From positions 1,116,001 to 1,180,000 of the forward strand of contig NZ_JARFVA010000001.1 in the NCBI RefSeq assembly GCF_029194005.1: a stretch of 64,000 nt of DNA, read 5' to 3'. A program made the translations under genes and the position numbers. The stretch is from Flagellimonas okinawensis. Lineage in GTDB: Bacteria; Bacteroidota; Bacteroidia; Flavobacteriales; Flavobacteriaceae. The notes beneath the pieces are model-generated. The model was not told the origin of the DNA. It saw only the letters and a list, made by a program, of their open reading frames with translations, and did no database searches. How positions within the stretch are numbered: the first letter of the stretch is position 1; every line of letters starts with the position of its first letter. Of the stretch, positions 24,777 through 33,606 are shown piece after piece.

Positions 24777-25457
24777 TTAAAATACGGAAGGAACATCCTT
24801 GTATTTCGAGGCGTTATCCTTGCATATGTCCACATATTCCAGTCTCGGCATTTCATCGTACTCGATACCTGGAAGAAAAAAAGTTTGTTTTTGCATGTCG
24901 AGCAATCTGTATTCACGATTTTTCAATCTTCGAATCAAATGCCTTACAGCAAGCTCATCGGCTCCTGGAACAATAGAGAACAAATATTCCCCAAAGAACA
25001 ATTTACCAATGGCAACGCCAAACAAGCCTCCCACGAGCTTGCCATTATTCCGTACTTCCACAGAATGGGCAAGTCCCTTGGCGTGCAGTTCCAAAAATAT
25101 TCGTAGCATGCGCTCGGTCAACCAACGATTGTCCATTTGCCCATCTACATTGTATATCTGTTGACATCCACGAAGAACTTCCTCAAAAGCGGTGTCCGCA
25201 GTAACCTTAAATTCTTTATCATCAACCCTCCACTCTTCCGGCATTTTAAAAGAATCGAGCCGAATGACTATTCTAGGGTCGGGCGACCACCATTTAATAT
25301 GTTTTAGTGGATAGTGCCAATAGAAAATTCCATTGTTGTAAGCCAACATCAATCGCTCAACGGACATACCTCCGCCCACCGCCAAGAGTCCCTCGATATC
25401 TGCGAAATAGGCGGGCGGGAAATTTTTATCGTCTTTTTTTAGCTCAAAATATGGCAC
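24777..25457 (-). CDS. aat: Leucyl/phenylalanyl-tRNA-protein transferase homologue (divergent)
   Basis: 226 aa. The N-terminal half fits Aat well: ADIEGLLAVGGGMSVERLML, NGIFYWHYP and KWWSPDPRIVI, later RWLTERMLRIFLELHAKGLAHSVEV and GGLFGVAIGKLFFGE. The C-terminal part departs from the usual wording (EYLFS where ESMFS is common, and FFLPGIEYDEMPRLEYV at the end). Classical Aat adds Leu or Phe to N-terminal Lys/Arg for ClpS/ClpAP degradation. Here it is embedded between hypC (16 bp) and a TPR gene, so it may be a specialised paralogue. Whether a second aat exists elsewhere is unknown. Confidence 0.82.
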   Translation of the reverse strand: MPYFELKKDDKNFPPAYFADIEGLLAVGGGMSVERLMLAYNNGIFYWHYPLKHIKWWSPDPRIVIRLDSFKMPEEWRVDDKEFKVTADTAFEEVLRGCQQIYNVDGQMDNRWLTERMLRIFLELHAKGLAHSVEVRNNGKLVGGLFGVAIGKLFFGEYLFSIVPGADELAVRHLIRRLKNREYRLLDMQKQTFFLPGIEYDEMPRLEYVDICKDNASKYKDVPSVF

Positions 25458-25473
25458 TTTTATAAAGGTGTTA

Positions 25474-25737
25474 TTATCCTAATTCCGATTGCTCGTTCAA
25501 CTCGTCCAGTTCACCCAATTGAGATAGCACCTCAAACGTTTTGTTCGCTTCTTCCTCATCCACCACGCTTATGGCGGCACCAACGTGAACCATTACATAA
25601 TCATCTACTTTTGCCTCTGGCACAAGGGCCAAGCTAACATCCTTTTTAACCCCTCCAAAAGACACTTTTCCAATACGGAAAGTCTCATCTAGGGCAGAGG
25701 TGATCTCCAATAATTTTCCAGGTATCGCCAAGCACAT
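25474..25737 (-). CDS. hypC: HypC, [NiFe]-hydrogenase maturation chaperone
   Basis: 87 aa, starting with the diagnostic MCLAIPGKLLEI, whose Cys2 holds the Fe(CN)2CO unit. The central GGVKKDVSLALVPEAKVDDYVMVHVG is the OB-like HypC core. The C-terminus is a short acidic tail (GELDELNEQSELG). It shuttles the iron unit between HypD and the large subunit. It lies 12 bp after hypB. Confidence 0.95.
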   Translation of the reverse strand: MCLAIPGKLLEITSALDETFRIGKVSFGGVKKDVSLALVPEAKVDDYVMVHVGAAISVVDEEEANKTFEVLSQLGELDELNEQSELG

Positions 25738-25749
25738 GGTTAGTTGTTT

Positions 25750-26628
25750 TTATTGATTTTCAGGAATCAGTTTCAAGTTTTCTTTAAGCCAGTCGTACCA
25801 TTGTTCCATTCCGGTCCCCTTGGTGGCGGAAACTTCGAAGAACACCAGATTCGGATTTACCTGCAGTGCATTCTTTTTGAGCTCTTCAATGTTTGTATCC
25901 AAATAAGGAGCAAGGTCAATTTTATTGATAATACAGATATCCGAAGTATGGAACATATCCGGGTACTTTATCGGTTTATCATCGCCCTCGGTTGTACTTA
26001 CAATTACGATACGCTTGTGTTCCCCCAAGTTGAACATGGACGGGCATACGAGATTGCCAACATTTTCGATCATCAATACCGAATTGTTCGCAATATTCAA
26101 TTTCTTAACGGCATCATGTATCATATCACTTTCCAAATGGCAGCCTTTTCCTGTATTAATCTGAATCACAGGCACATCCAATGCGGCTATCCGATTGGCA
26201 TCATTTAAGGTTTGTTGGTCACCCTCGATCACATAAAAGGGTATTTTGTCCTTCATATCTTTCAAGGTACGCTCCAACAGTGAGGTTTTTCCCGATCCTG
26301 GCGAACTCACCAAATTAAGGGCAAATACATCCTTGGCATCAAAGTAACCCCTGTTTCTTGCCGCCATGATTTCATTTTGCTGCAAGATGTCACGCTCCAC
26401 TTCCAATACTGTTTTATGATGGTGGTCATGATCGTGTGAATGATCATGATGATGATGATGGTGACCGTTTTGATGGTGGTGATGGTGTCCATGTGTATGA
26501 TCGTGATCATGACTATGGCCGTGTGTATGATGCCCCCCATGATCGTGATCATGGTTTTCCTTACCAATAGTAGGGGTCAAAATTTTTGGCCCATTTTCTT
26601 CACTGCCACATCCGCAAGTTCCGCACAT
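25750..26628 (-). CDS. hypB: HypB, nickel-inserting GTPase with long His-rich region
   Basis: 292 aa. The N-terminus has the metal motif CGTCGCGS, then residues of about 25-75 are dominated by His with Asp, Gly and Thr, a nickel-storage stretch as in the HypB of rhizobia. The GTPase domain follows with Walker A SSPGSGKTSLL, IEGDQQT, the metal-site segment GKGCHLESDM and NKIDL. It delivers Ni2+ to the large subunit together with HypA. The His codons produce repeated CAT/CAC runs, the cause of spurious antisense reading frames here. Confidence 0.95.
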   Translation of the reverse strand: MCGTCGCGSEENGPKILTPTIGKENHDHDHGGHHTHGHSHDHDHTHGHHHHHQNGHHHHHHDHSHDHDHHHKTVLEVERDILQQNEIMAARNRGYFDAKDVFALNLVSSPGSGKTSLLERTLKDMKDKIPFYVIEGDQQTLNDANRIAALDVPVIQINTGKGCHLESDMIHDAVKKLNIANNSVLMIENVGNLVCPSMFNLGEHKRIVIVSTTEGDDKPIKYPDMFHTSDICIINKIDLAPYLDTNIEELKKNALQVNPNLVFFEVSATKGTGMEQWYDWLKENLKLIPENQ

Positions 26629-26644
26629 AATTATATTTTTAAAT

Positions 26645-26986
26645 TTAAACTACCTCGAGGGCCTTCACCCTTAGTTCTTTACCTTGTATAATTCCTTTTA
26701 AATTACTGCCACAGTTAGGGCAGGAATCGTAAAAATGATGAATCTCAAAAACCGAGTCACAGTCAGCACATTTTCCCAATCCATCCTTCACATCAATTTT
26801 TCTTTCCGCACTCTCAAGTACCGTATTTTTCACCGCTGCCGGCCAAACAAAATCCAATGACTCAAACTCGATTCCGGCCAACTTGCCAATTTCCAGTTCG
26901 ATCAATGTCACCTTTTTGGCCTTGGCCTTTTTGGTTTCATCCTCGGCAATTTTCACGATTCCCATTGCTACGGAAAGCTCATGCAT
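26645..26986 (-). CDS. hypA: HypA, nickel metallochaperone
   Basis: 113 aa, starting MHELSVAMGIV with the nickel-binding His2. The zinc site uses CADC and CPNC (two Cys-x2-Cys pairs, residues about 74-77 and 90-93). It brings nickel to the hydrogenase large subunit together with HypB. It is the first gene of the minus-strand operon and is divergent from the structural genes across 163 bp. Confidence 0.95.
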   Translation of the reverse strand: MHELSVAMGIVKIAEDETKKAKAKKVTLIELEIGKLAGIEFESLDFVWPAAVKNTVLESAERKIDVKDGLGKCADCDSVFEIHHFYDSCPNCGSNLKGIIQGKELRVKALEVV

Positions 26987-27058
26987 ACGACTTTCTTTTT
27001 ACTAGTTGACAATTAGCAACATAAGACACAATATTATCGAAAATCATTTTTCAATAAC

Positions 27059-27072
27059 ATGACATTTGTCAT
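27059..27072. promoter_or_regulatory. CRP/FNR-type dyad in the hydrogenase divergent promoter
   Basis: ATGACATTTGTCAT is a perfect dyad (TGAC-N4-GTCA core) between hypA and the small-subunit gene. For the plus strand, a weak -7 element (TACTTTTA, 27095-27102) puts the dyad centre near -41, the place of an FNR-type activator. It could serve both directions. Confidence 0.5.
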
Positions 27073-27149
27073 TCCCAAGGCGTTGATTATTAGGTACTTT
27101 TAGTGCTAAACCCTTTAAAAACGAATAATTAGGTTTAAATAATTGGGCC

Positions 27150-28274
27150 ATGGCAACAGAAAAATCAGTAAAAGAAACCTATTACGAAAGCATTATAAAA
27201 CAGGGGTATAGCAGGCGTGACTTTATGAAGTTTGCCACCTATATCGCTGCTTATATGGGCTTAGAAACTTCTATGATCGGCCAAGTGGCCAAATCCTTGG
27301 AAAACACGTACAGAATCCCTGTTATTTGGGAGCACTATCAAGAATGTACTTGCTGTAGTGAATCGTTCATTAGATCGGACCACCCTATTGTTTCGGATAT
27401 CATTCTGGACAAAATCTCGTTGGACTATACCTTGACACTGATGGCCGCATCCGGACACCAAGCTGAAGCTGCCAAACATGCAACAATGGAAAAATACAAG
27501 GGAGAGTACATTCTTTGCGTGGAAGGTTCCGTACCACTCGGCGACGATGGGAATTATTGTTGTATTGCGGGTAGATCGGCAAAAGACCTACTGATTGAGG
27601 CCGCTGAAGGAGCCAAGGCAATAATTGCCTGGGGAAGTTGCGCATCCAACGGATGTGTACAAGCAGCCTATCCCAACCCAACAGAGGCGACACCCATACA
27701 CAAGATCATAAAGAACAAACCTATAATCAGGGTCCCTGGCTGCCCTCCCATTGGCGAGGTAATGGCAGGAATAATTGTTCACATGATCACATTTGGACGC
27801 TTACCTGAATTGGACGGACTGGGAAGACCCAAAGCATTTTATTCAAAAAGAGTGCATGATTCCTGTTACCGAAGACCGTATTACGATGCCGGTCTGTTTG
27901 CAGAAAGTTTCGACGATCAAAATGCAAAAGACGGCTACTGCCTATATAAAGTAGGTTGCCGCGGACCAATGACCTATAATTCCTGTGGTACCATCAAATG
28001 GAACAATGGGGTAAGTTACCCGATACAATCCGGTCATGGTTGTATTGGCTGCAGCGAAGAGGACTTTTGGGACAACGGCCCTTTCTATGAAAGACTCACA
28101 GGTTTGGCAGGTTTCGGAATCGAAAGTACGGCCGACACCATTGGTAAAGTCGCAGCAGGTGTTGTAGCGGGCGGATTGGCAGTTCACGCCGTGGCCGCCA
28201 ATATTTCAAAAAGAAAAGAACTGAACAGCCGCACAACCCGCGGTAAGCAAAACGAAAAGAAACTAGATTCTTAA
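27150..28274 (+). CDS. hyaA: Uptake [NiFe]-hydrogenase small subunit, oxygen-tolerant type
   Basis: 374 aa. A Tat signal with SRRDFMKF (residues 21-28) leads it across the membrane. Proximal-cluster cysteines are Cys66, Cys68 and Cys69 (ECTCCSES), Cys164 and Cys169 (GSCASNGC) and the Cys in VPGCPPIGEV. Cys68 and Cys169 are the two extra residues of oxygen-tolerant group 1d enzymes, which build a [4Fe-3S] cluster. Medial and distal cluster ligands follow (HDSCYRR, CLYKVGCRGP, GHGCIGCSE). The C-terminal helix would anchor it next to cytochrome b. The loop before Cys66 reads WEHYQEC where WLHGLEC is usual. Confidence 0.95.
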   Translation: MATEKSVKETYYESIIKQGYSRRDFMKFATYIAAYMGLETSMIGQVAKSLENTYRIPVIWEHYQECTCCSESFIRSDHPIVSDIILDKISLDYTLTLMAASGHQAEAAKHATMEKYKGEYILCVEGSVPLGDDGNYCCIAGRSAKDLLIEAAEGAKAIIAWGSCASNGCVQAAYPNPTEATPIHKIIKNKPIIRVPGCPPIGEVMAGIIVHMITFGRLPELDGLGRPKAFYSKRVHDSCYRRPYYDAGLFAESFDDQNAKDGYCLYKVGCRGPMTYNSCGTIKWNNGVSYPIQSGHGCIGCSEEDFWDNGPFYERLTGLAGFGIESTADTIGKVAAGVVAGGLAVHAVAANISKRKELNSRTTRGKQNEKKLDS

Positions 28275-28284
28275 TAAAGGTATC

Positions 28285-30018
28285 ATGGCAAATAGAATAG
28301 TAGTAGATCCCATTACCAGGATCGAAGGGCACTTAAGAATTGAGGTTGAGGTAAAAGATGGTAAAATAACCGATGCCTATAGCTCTAGCCCCATGGTTCG
28401 GGGTCTGGAAAACATTGTCAAAGGAAGAGATCCCAGGGATGTCTGGGCATTTGTTCAGCGAGCATGTGGGGTGTGTACCACCATACACGCACTAACATCC
28501 GTAAGATCTGTGGAAGATGCTTTGGGAATTGAGGTTCCACCAAATGCTGAAATGGTACGGAACATTATGGAGGGAGCACTATACATGCACGACCATACCG
28601 TACACTTTTATCACCTGCACGCCTTGGATTGGGTGGATGTAGTCAATGCACTAAAGGCAGATCCTGCTGAAACTTCCAAATTGGCACAAAGTATATCGAG
28701 CTGGCCTAAAAGTTCGCCCGGCTATTTTTCAGATATCAAAAAAAGAATCACAAAGTTTGTGGAAAGTGGGCAACTGGGAATATTTGCAAATGGCTATTGG
28801 GGCCACCCCCAAATGAAACTTCCCCCAGAAGTCAACCTTTTGGCAGTTGCCCACTATCTTGAAGCTTTAGAGTGGCAAAAAGAAATTGTAAAGGTCCACA
28901 CCATTTTTGGAGGTAAGAACCCACACCCCAACTACTTGGTAGGAGGTATGGCCTGTGCCATTAACACCGAAAGTCCCGGTGGTATAAATGCTGAGCGTTT
29001 GGCCTATGTAGGACGACTTCTGGAAGAAGGCAAAAAATTTGTGGAACAAGTGTACATTCCAGACTTGCTGGCCATTGCATCTTTCTACAAAGATTGGGGT
29101 TCTATTGGCAAAGGTTTCGGCAATTATATGTCCTATGGTGATTTCCCTACCAATGGCTACGCTGATATTTCCAACTTTAAATTCCCACAAGGGATTATTT
29201 TGGACAGAGATCTATCTAAAGTTTATGATGTTGACCATAGGAACGATGATATCGCAGAGTTCATAAATAATTCATGGTACGACGAGTATTCCGAAGGAAA
29301 AGACCATGGAAAACACCCTTGGGACGGTGAGACCAATATTAATTATTCAGGTCCCAAACCACCCTATGACCAATTGGATGTCAATCAAAAATATAGCTTT
29401 ATCAAAACTCCAAGATGGAGGGGCAAACCCATGGAAGTTGGACCGCTAGCACGGTTATTGGTCGGCTATGCGCGCGGCAACAAAGAAATACAAGATGCCG
29501 TAAATGGTGCTTTAGGTCATTTAGATGTTCCTGTAGAGGCATTGTTCTCCACATTGGGAAGAACAGCGGCCAGAGGTATAGAAACACAATTGGTCGCCAA
29601 TTGGACCATGGAATTTTACGATACCTTATTACAAAACATCAAAAATGGAGATACCCGCATGGCCAATATGGCCAAATGGGAACCTGAATTATGGCCTGCG
29701 GAATCCAAAGGAGTTGGTTTTGCAGAGGCACCACGTGGAGCCCTAGGTCATTGGATACAAATCAAAGACGGAAAAACGGAAAATTACCAGTTGGTTGTTC
29801 CATCGACCTGGAATGCATCTCCACGAGATCCCAAAGGACAACGTTCGGCATATGAATCCACCCTGTTGGGCACTCCTGTTGCCGACCCCGAGCTACCATT
29901 GGAAATCATTAGGACCATACATTCATTTGATCCATGTATAGCGTGTGCAGTTCATTTGTACGATGAACATGGCAAGCATATTTCCCAAGTGCAAAATGTA
30001 TCGAGCTGCGAAATATAG
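28285..30018 (+). CDS. hyaB: Uptake [NiFe]-hydrogenase large subunit
   Basis: 577 aa. The NiFe site is held by the N-terminal pair Cys61 and Cys64 (RACGVCTTIH) and the C-terminal pair Cys551 and Cys554 (DPCIACAVH). About 20 residues follow His557 and would be cut off by the HyaD-type protease after nickel insertion. It oxidises H2 in the periplasm and is carried over with the small subunit by the Tat system. The L1 motif has Ala60 where Ile is usual. It starts 10 bp after the small-subunit gene. Confidence 0.96.
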   Translation: MANRIVVDPITRIEGHLRIEVEVKDGKITDAYSSSPMVRGLENIVKGRDPRDVWAFVQRACGVCTTIHALTSVRSVEDALGIEVPPNAEMVRNIMEGALYMHDHTVHFYHLHALDWVDVVNALKADPAETSKLAQSISSWPKSSPGYFSDIKKRITKFVESGQLGIFANGYWGHPQMKLPPEVNLLAVAHYLEALEWQKEIVKVHTIFGGKNPHPNYLVGGMACAINTESPGGINAERLAYVGRLLEEGKKFVEQVYIPDLLAIASFYKDWGSIGKGFGNYMSYGDFPTNGYADISNFKFPQGIILDRDLSKVYDVDHRNDDIAEFINNSWYDEYSEGKDHGKHPWDGETNINYSGPKPPYDQLDVNQKYSFIKTPRWRGKPMEVGPLARLLVGYARGNKEIQDAVNGALGHLDVPVEALFSTLGRTAARGIETQLVANWTMEFYDTLLQNIKNGDTRMANMAKWEPELWPAESKGVGFAEAPRGALGHWIQIKDGKTENYQLVVPSTWNASPRDPKGQRSAYESTLLGTPVADPELPLEIIRTIHSFDPCIACAVHLYDEHGKHISQVQNVSSCEI

Positions 30019-30031
30019 AAAATAAAAAAAC

Positions 30032-30781
30032 ATGAAAGCACGAAGTTTTAAACGGGTTTATGTTTGGGAACTACCAGTCAGGTTTTTCCATTGGATCAAT
30101 GCATTATCGATTACCGTATTGGCGGTCACTGGTTTTATTATTGCGAATCCACCTGCGATCATGTCCAATGCGGAGGCCAGTGATGTATATTGGTTCGGTA
30201 CAGTTCGATTCATTCACTTTGCAACGGCCTATGTTTTCTTTTTTAACATGATTCTAAGGGTCTACTGGTCTTTTGTTGGCAACCGGTTTTCCAGTTGGCG
30301 GGCATTTTGGCCGTTCAGCAAAAAAATGTGGCACAACTTTTTGCATGTGATCAAGGTAGATGTTTTCCTTGCCAATGAGAAACGGCCAGACATAAAGGAT
30401 ATCAGCATTGGTCATAACAGTGTGGCCGCTTTCTCCTATGTTGTTCTGTTCCTTTTGGCCTTGGTTCAAGTGTTTACCGGTTTTGGCCTTTACTCGGCAA
30501 CATCCAGTTGGTGGCTTCCAAAATTGTTTAGTTGGGTGGTACCGTTTATGGGCGGGGATTTTATTGTGAGAACCATTCACCATGCGACCACATGGCTTTT
30601 TATACTGTTTACTTTGATTCATGTATACTTGGTCTTCTATCATGATTGGCTAGAGGGAAGAGGTGAAGTTTCTTCCATGTTCGGTGGATATAAATTCGTT
30701 TGTGAAGAACGCCTCAAAAAAATTGAAGAAGAGGAACTCGAAGCTCCGGTTGATGAAGAGGAGTTGGAGATCATAGATTAA
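30032..30781 (+). CDS. hyaC: Hydrogenase cytochrome b subunit
   Basis: 249 aa with four membrane helices and heme-ligand histidines in RFFHWINA, RFIHFATAY and HHATTWLF/LIHVYLVFYHD, the pattern of HyaC/HoxZ. It anchors the hydrogenase to the periplasmic side and hands electrons to quinone. The cytoplasmic tail is very acidic (KIEEEELEAPVDEEELEI), longer than usual. It lies 13 bp after the large subunit. Confidence 0.94.
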   Translation: MKARSFKRVYVWELPVRFFHWINALSITVLAVTGFIIANPPAIMSNAEASDVYWFGTVRFIHFATAYVFFFNMILRVYWSFVGNRFSSWRAFWPFSKKMWHNFLHVIKVDVFLANEKRPDIKDISIGHNSVAAFSYVVLFLLALVQVFTGFGLYSATSSWWLPKLFSWVVPFMGGDFIVRTIHHATTWLFILFTLIHVYLVFYHDWLEGRGEVSSMFGGYKFVCEERLKKIEEEELEAPVDEEELEIID

Positions 30782-30791
30782 TAACCGAAAA

Positions 30792-31346
30792 ATGACACAA
30801 TCAACAAAGACCAAATCAGATTTGGACAAAAAACCTATTGCTATAAGCAGTGATGCCTTTTACTTTGAAAAGGATAAGTCGCGGAGTATTTTGGTTTTAG
30901 GGGTGGGCAACTATCTTATGGGAGATGAAGGTGTTGGCGTACATTTGATTCAGGAAATGGATAAAATGCAGTTGCCCCCCCATGTTGACATTTTGGATGG
31001 TGGTACAGGAGGCTTCTTGCTCCTTAATTGCTTTGAAAGCTACAAGAAAATCATTTTTGTCGATGCCACCATGGATGGTAAGGAAGAAGGCACGATTTCT
31101 TCAATTCGGCCAAAATTTGCCAGCGATTTTCCTTCGGCACTTAGCGTACACGATGTTGGGCTCAAAGATATGATCGAGGCAGTCTACCTTATGGAAAGCA
31201 CTCCGGACCTTTATCTTTACACCATATCGATAGAGCAGGTGATACCAATGACCACACAATTGGCCCCAGCTGTAAAAGAAGCCATTCCAGAAACTATCGA
31301 GCAAATATTATCTCTTTCTGAAACCTTGCACGAACAACTCAAATAA
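30792..31346 (+). CDS. hyaD: Hydrogenase maturation protease, HyaD/HoxM type
   Basis: 184 aa. The M52 motif LGVGNYLMGDEGVGVH carries the nickel-sensing acidic residue, followed by DILDGGTGGFLLL and DATMDG. SVHDVGLKDM holds the His of the active pocket. It removes the C-terminal extension of the large subunit. An N-terminal extension of about 35 residues precedes the usual start; an internal start is possible but no better one was seen. It lies 10 bp after hyaC and 1 bp before hypF. Confidence 0.93.
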   Translation: MTQSTKTKSDLDKKPIAISSDAFYFEKDKSRSILVLGVGNYLMGDEGVGVHLIQEMDKMQLPPHVDILDGGTGGFLLLNCFESYKKIIFVDATMDGKEEGTISSIRPKFASDFPSALSVHDVGLKDMIEAVYLMESTPDLYLYTISIEQVIPMTTQLAPAVKEAIPETIEQILSLSETLHEQLK

Positions 31347-31347
31347 C

Positions 31348-33603
31348 GTGCAAAAAACTTTCAAAATACAAATTACCGGCCGTGTTCAGGGAGTTGGTTT
31401 TCGCCCTCAAGTGTTCAAACTGGCAAATGCCCATAATTTGACCGGAACCGTTTCCAACAACGAAAATGGCGTGATAATCCACCTCACCGGTAACCCTGAT
31501 GCCATCCAATCCTTTTATGACGCGTTGATCAAAAATCCACCGGTGGCATCAAAAATTTTGGAACATGATATTGGTCCATCCAATTTTACGGCGTTTAAAG
31601 AATTTACTATTTCCCCATCTCAAAAATCAGGAAAACTAAACTTACAATTGACGCCCGATTTTGCTATTTGTGATGATTGCAAAACAGAGATAACCGATAA
31701 ACACAACAGGCGTTACCATTACCCTTTTACCACCTGTGTAAACTGTGGCCCAAGATGGGCAATCACCAATACTTTTCCATTTGAGCGGGACCACACCCAT
31801 ATGGTATCCTTTCCAATGTGCGAAACTTGCAGCAATGAGTATGGTACTCCAACAGATAGGCGATTCCACTCCCAAACAAACACTTGCCCTGAATGTGGGA
31901 TACAACTTCGAATGTCCACATCCGATGGTACCATAATCAATGCCGATTATTTGATCGAAAAAACTGCAGACCTCATCAAAGAAGGTAACATTTTGGCCAT
32001 CAAAAACACGAGCGGTTATCTCTTATGTTGTGATGCCAATAATGCAGAGGCCATCAAAAAACTAAGGGAAAGAAAAAATAGACCTACAAAACCCTTCGCC
32101 ATTTTATATCCTTCCTTACATCTGTTGAAACAACATTTGAAAATAAATTCGGTCCAAGAAGAAACCCTGACATCTCCAGAAAGTCCCATTGTCATTATTC
32201 AAAAAAAAGACTTTAAGGGGCAACTGGCATTGGAAGAACTTGCTCCCAGGCTCAACCAACTTGGAGTAATGCTCCCCTACTCCGGAATTCTACATTTGTT
32301 GGCTACGGAACTGGAAATACCCATCGTGGCTACCAGCGGAAACATACACGCATCGCCCATCATCAGTTATGAAAACACGGCTCACAGTGAGCTGTGCGAA
32401 GTAGCGGATTATTTTCTGGACCATAATCTAAAAATTGCCAATCCACAGGACGACTCTGTGTTAAAGTTCAGCAATCGATACAGCGAAAAAATAATCTTTC
32501 GAAGATCCAGGGGATTGAGTCCCAACTTTGATGCGGTAGTAAAAACGGATAAGAAAATCATTGCAATGGGCGGACATTTAAAAAGTACAGTTGCCTTTTT
32601 CCCCAATGATTATCTCTACATCAGTCAGTATTTGGGAAACTTGGACCATTTTGATGTGTTCGAGCGCTATACGCAGACCGTGCAAAAGTTCATTGATCTG
32701 TTTGAGGAAACACCCGAGGTAGTTTTGGTTGACAAACACCAGGGCTATAACAGTACCCGACATGGTTTAGAGATTGCCAGGGAACTTCATTTGGAAATCC
32801 ATCAAATACAACACCATAAAGCACACTTTGCCTCGGTACTTGGAGAGCATGGGCTCTTCAATGGGAATTCCAGAATTCTTGGTGTGGTTTGGGACGGAAC
32901 AGGCTACGGGGACGATTCCCAAATTTGGGGCGGTGAATTTTTCGTTTATCAAAAGGGAAAAATAGCACGTACAGGACATTTTGATTATTACGATTGGTTA
33001 GCGGGAGACAAAATGGCCAAAGAACCAAGGTTATCCTTTTTCTCATTGGCAACAAGCACAATGAAGGAAGAAATAAAACAAAAATTCACCGATGAGGAAA
33101 TTGCCGTTTACAACCATCTAAAGAAAAAAGAAACTTTGAAAACCTCATCGGTAGGACGACTTTTTGATGCTGTTGCTTCACTCCTGAACCTTTGCGACCA
33201 TAATACCTACGAAGGGGAGGCTGCCATTTTAATGGAAAACAAAATAGATGGTTATGATCTGTCAAAATGCAAAAGCTACGCACCCGAAATAATCAATGGC
33301 AATGTTTCCACTAAGGAACTGTTCCAAAATCTGTACAGCGATTTTTCCAATGGGGCCGAAAAGTGTGATGTCATCATTAACTTTCTATACACGCTGGCGA
33401 ATATCATCATCAAAAGTGCACAACATGCAAACGTAAAAGAAATCGCCCTGAGCGGAGGTGTATTTCAAAATACCATTTTAGTGGATATGATCAAAGAGTT
33501 ATCCGGAAGTGAATACAAGCTATATTTTAATCGTAACTTAAGTCCTAACGACGAGAACATTTCTTTTGGCCAGTTGATGTACCATCTGCATATAAAAAAT
33601 TGA
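31348..33603 (+). CDS. hypF: HypF, carbamoyltransferase for cyanide ligand synthesis
   Basis: 751 aa from a GTG start, one base after the hyaD stop. Domains in order: acylphosphatase (GRVQGVGFRPQVF, residues about 9-21), zinc-finger region with Cys-x2-Cys pairs (CDDC, CVNCGPRW, CETC, CPEC), YrdC-like domain (AIKNTSGYLLCCDA) and a Kae1-like domain (HHKAHFASVLGEHG, VWDGTGYGDD, ALSGGVFQN). It uses carbamoyl phosphate and ATP to modify HypE. The length is normal. Confidence 0.96.
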   Translation: MQKTFKIQITGRVQGVGFRPQVFKLANAHNLTGTVSNNENGVIIHLTGNPDAIQSFYDALIKNPPVASKILEHDIGPSNFTAFKEFTISPSQKSGKLNLQLTPDFAICDDCKTEITDKHNRRYHYPFTTCVNCGPRWAITNTFPFERDHTHMVSFPMCETCSNEYGTPTDRRFHSQTNTCPECGIQLRMSTSDGTIINADYLIEKTADLIKEGNILAIKNTSGYLLCCDANNAEAIKKLRERKNRPTKPFAILYPSLHLLKQHLKINSVQEETLTSPESPIVIIQKKDFKGQLALEELAPRLNQLGVMLPYSGILHLLATELEIPIVATSGNIHASPIISYENTAHSELCEVADYFLDHNLKIANPQDDSVLKFSNRYSEKIIFRRSRGLSPNFDAVVKTDKKIIAMGGHLKSTVAFFPNDYLYISQYLGNLDHFDVFERYTQTVQKFIDLFEETPEVVLVDKHQGYNSTRHGLEIARELHLEIHQIQHHKAHFASVLGEHGLFNGNSRILGVVWDGTGYGDDSQIWGGEFFVYQKGKIARTGHFDYYDWLAGDKMAKEPRLSFFSLATSTMKEEIKQKFTDEEIAVYNHLKKKETLKTSSVGRLFDAVASLLNLCDHNTYEGEAAILMENKIDGYDLSKCKSYAPEIINGNVSTKELFQNLYSDFSNGAEKCDVIINFLYTLANIIIKSAQHANVKEIALSGGVFQNTILVDMIKELSGSEYKLYFNRNLSPNDENISFGQLMYHLHIKN

Positions 33604-33606
33604 ACA

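Noticed and set aside
26440-26691. Plus-strand frame with long Met/Val-rich sequence opposite hypB
   Set aside because: It is the antisense of the His codon repeats of hypB (CAT/CAC read as ATG/GTG) and has no independent support.
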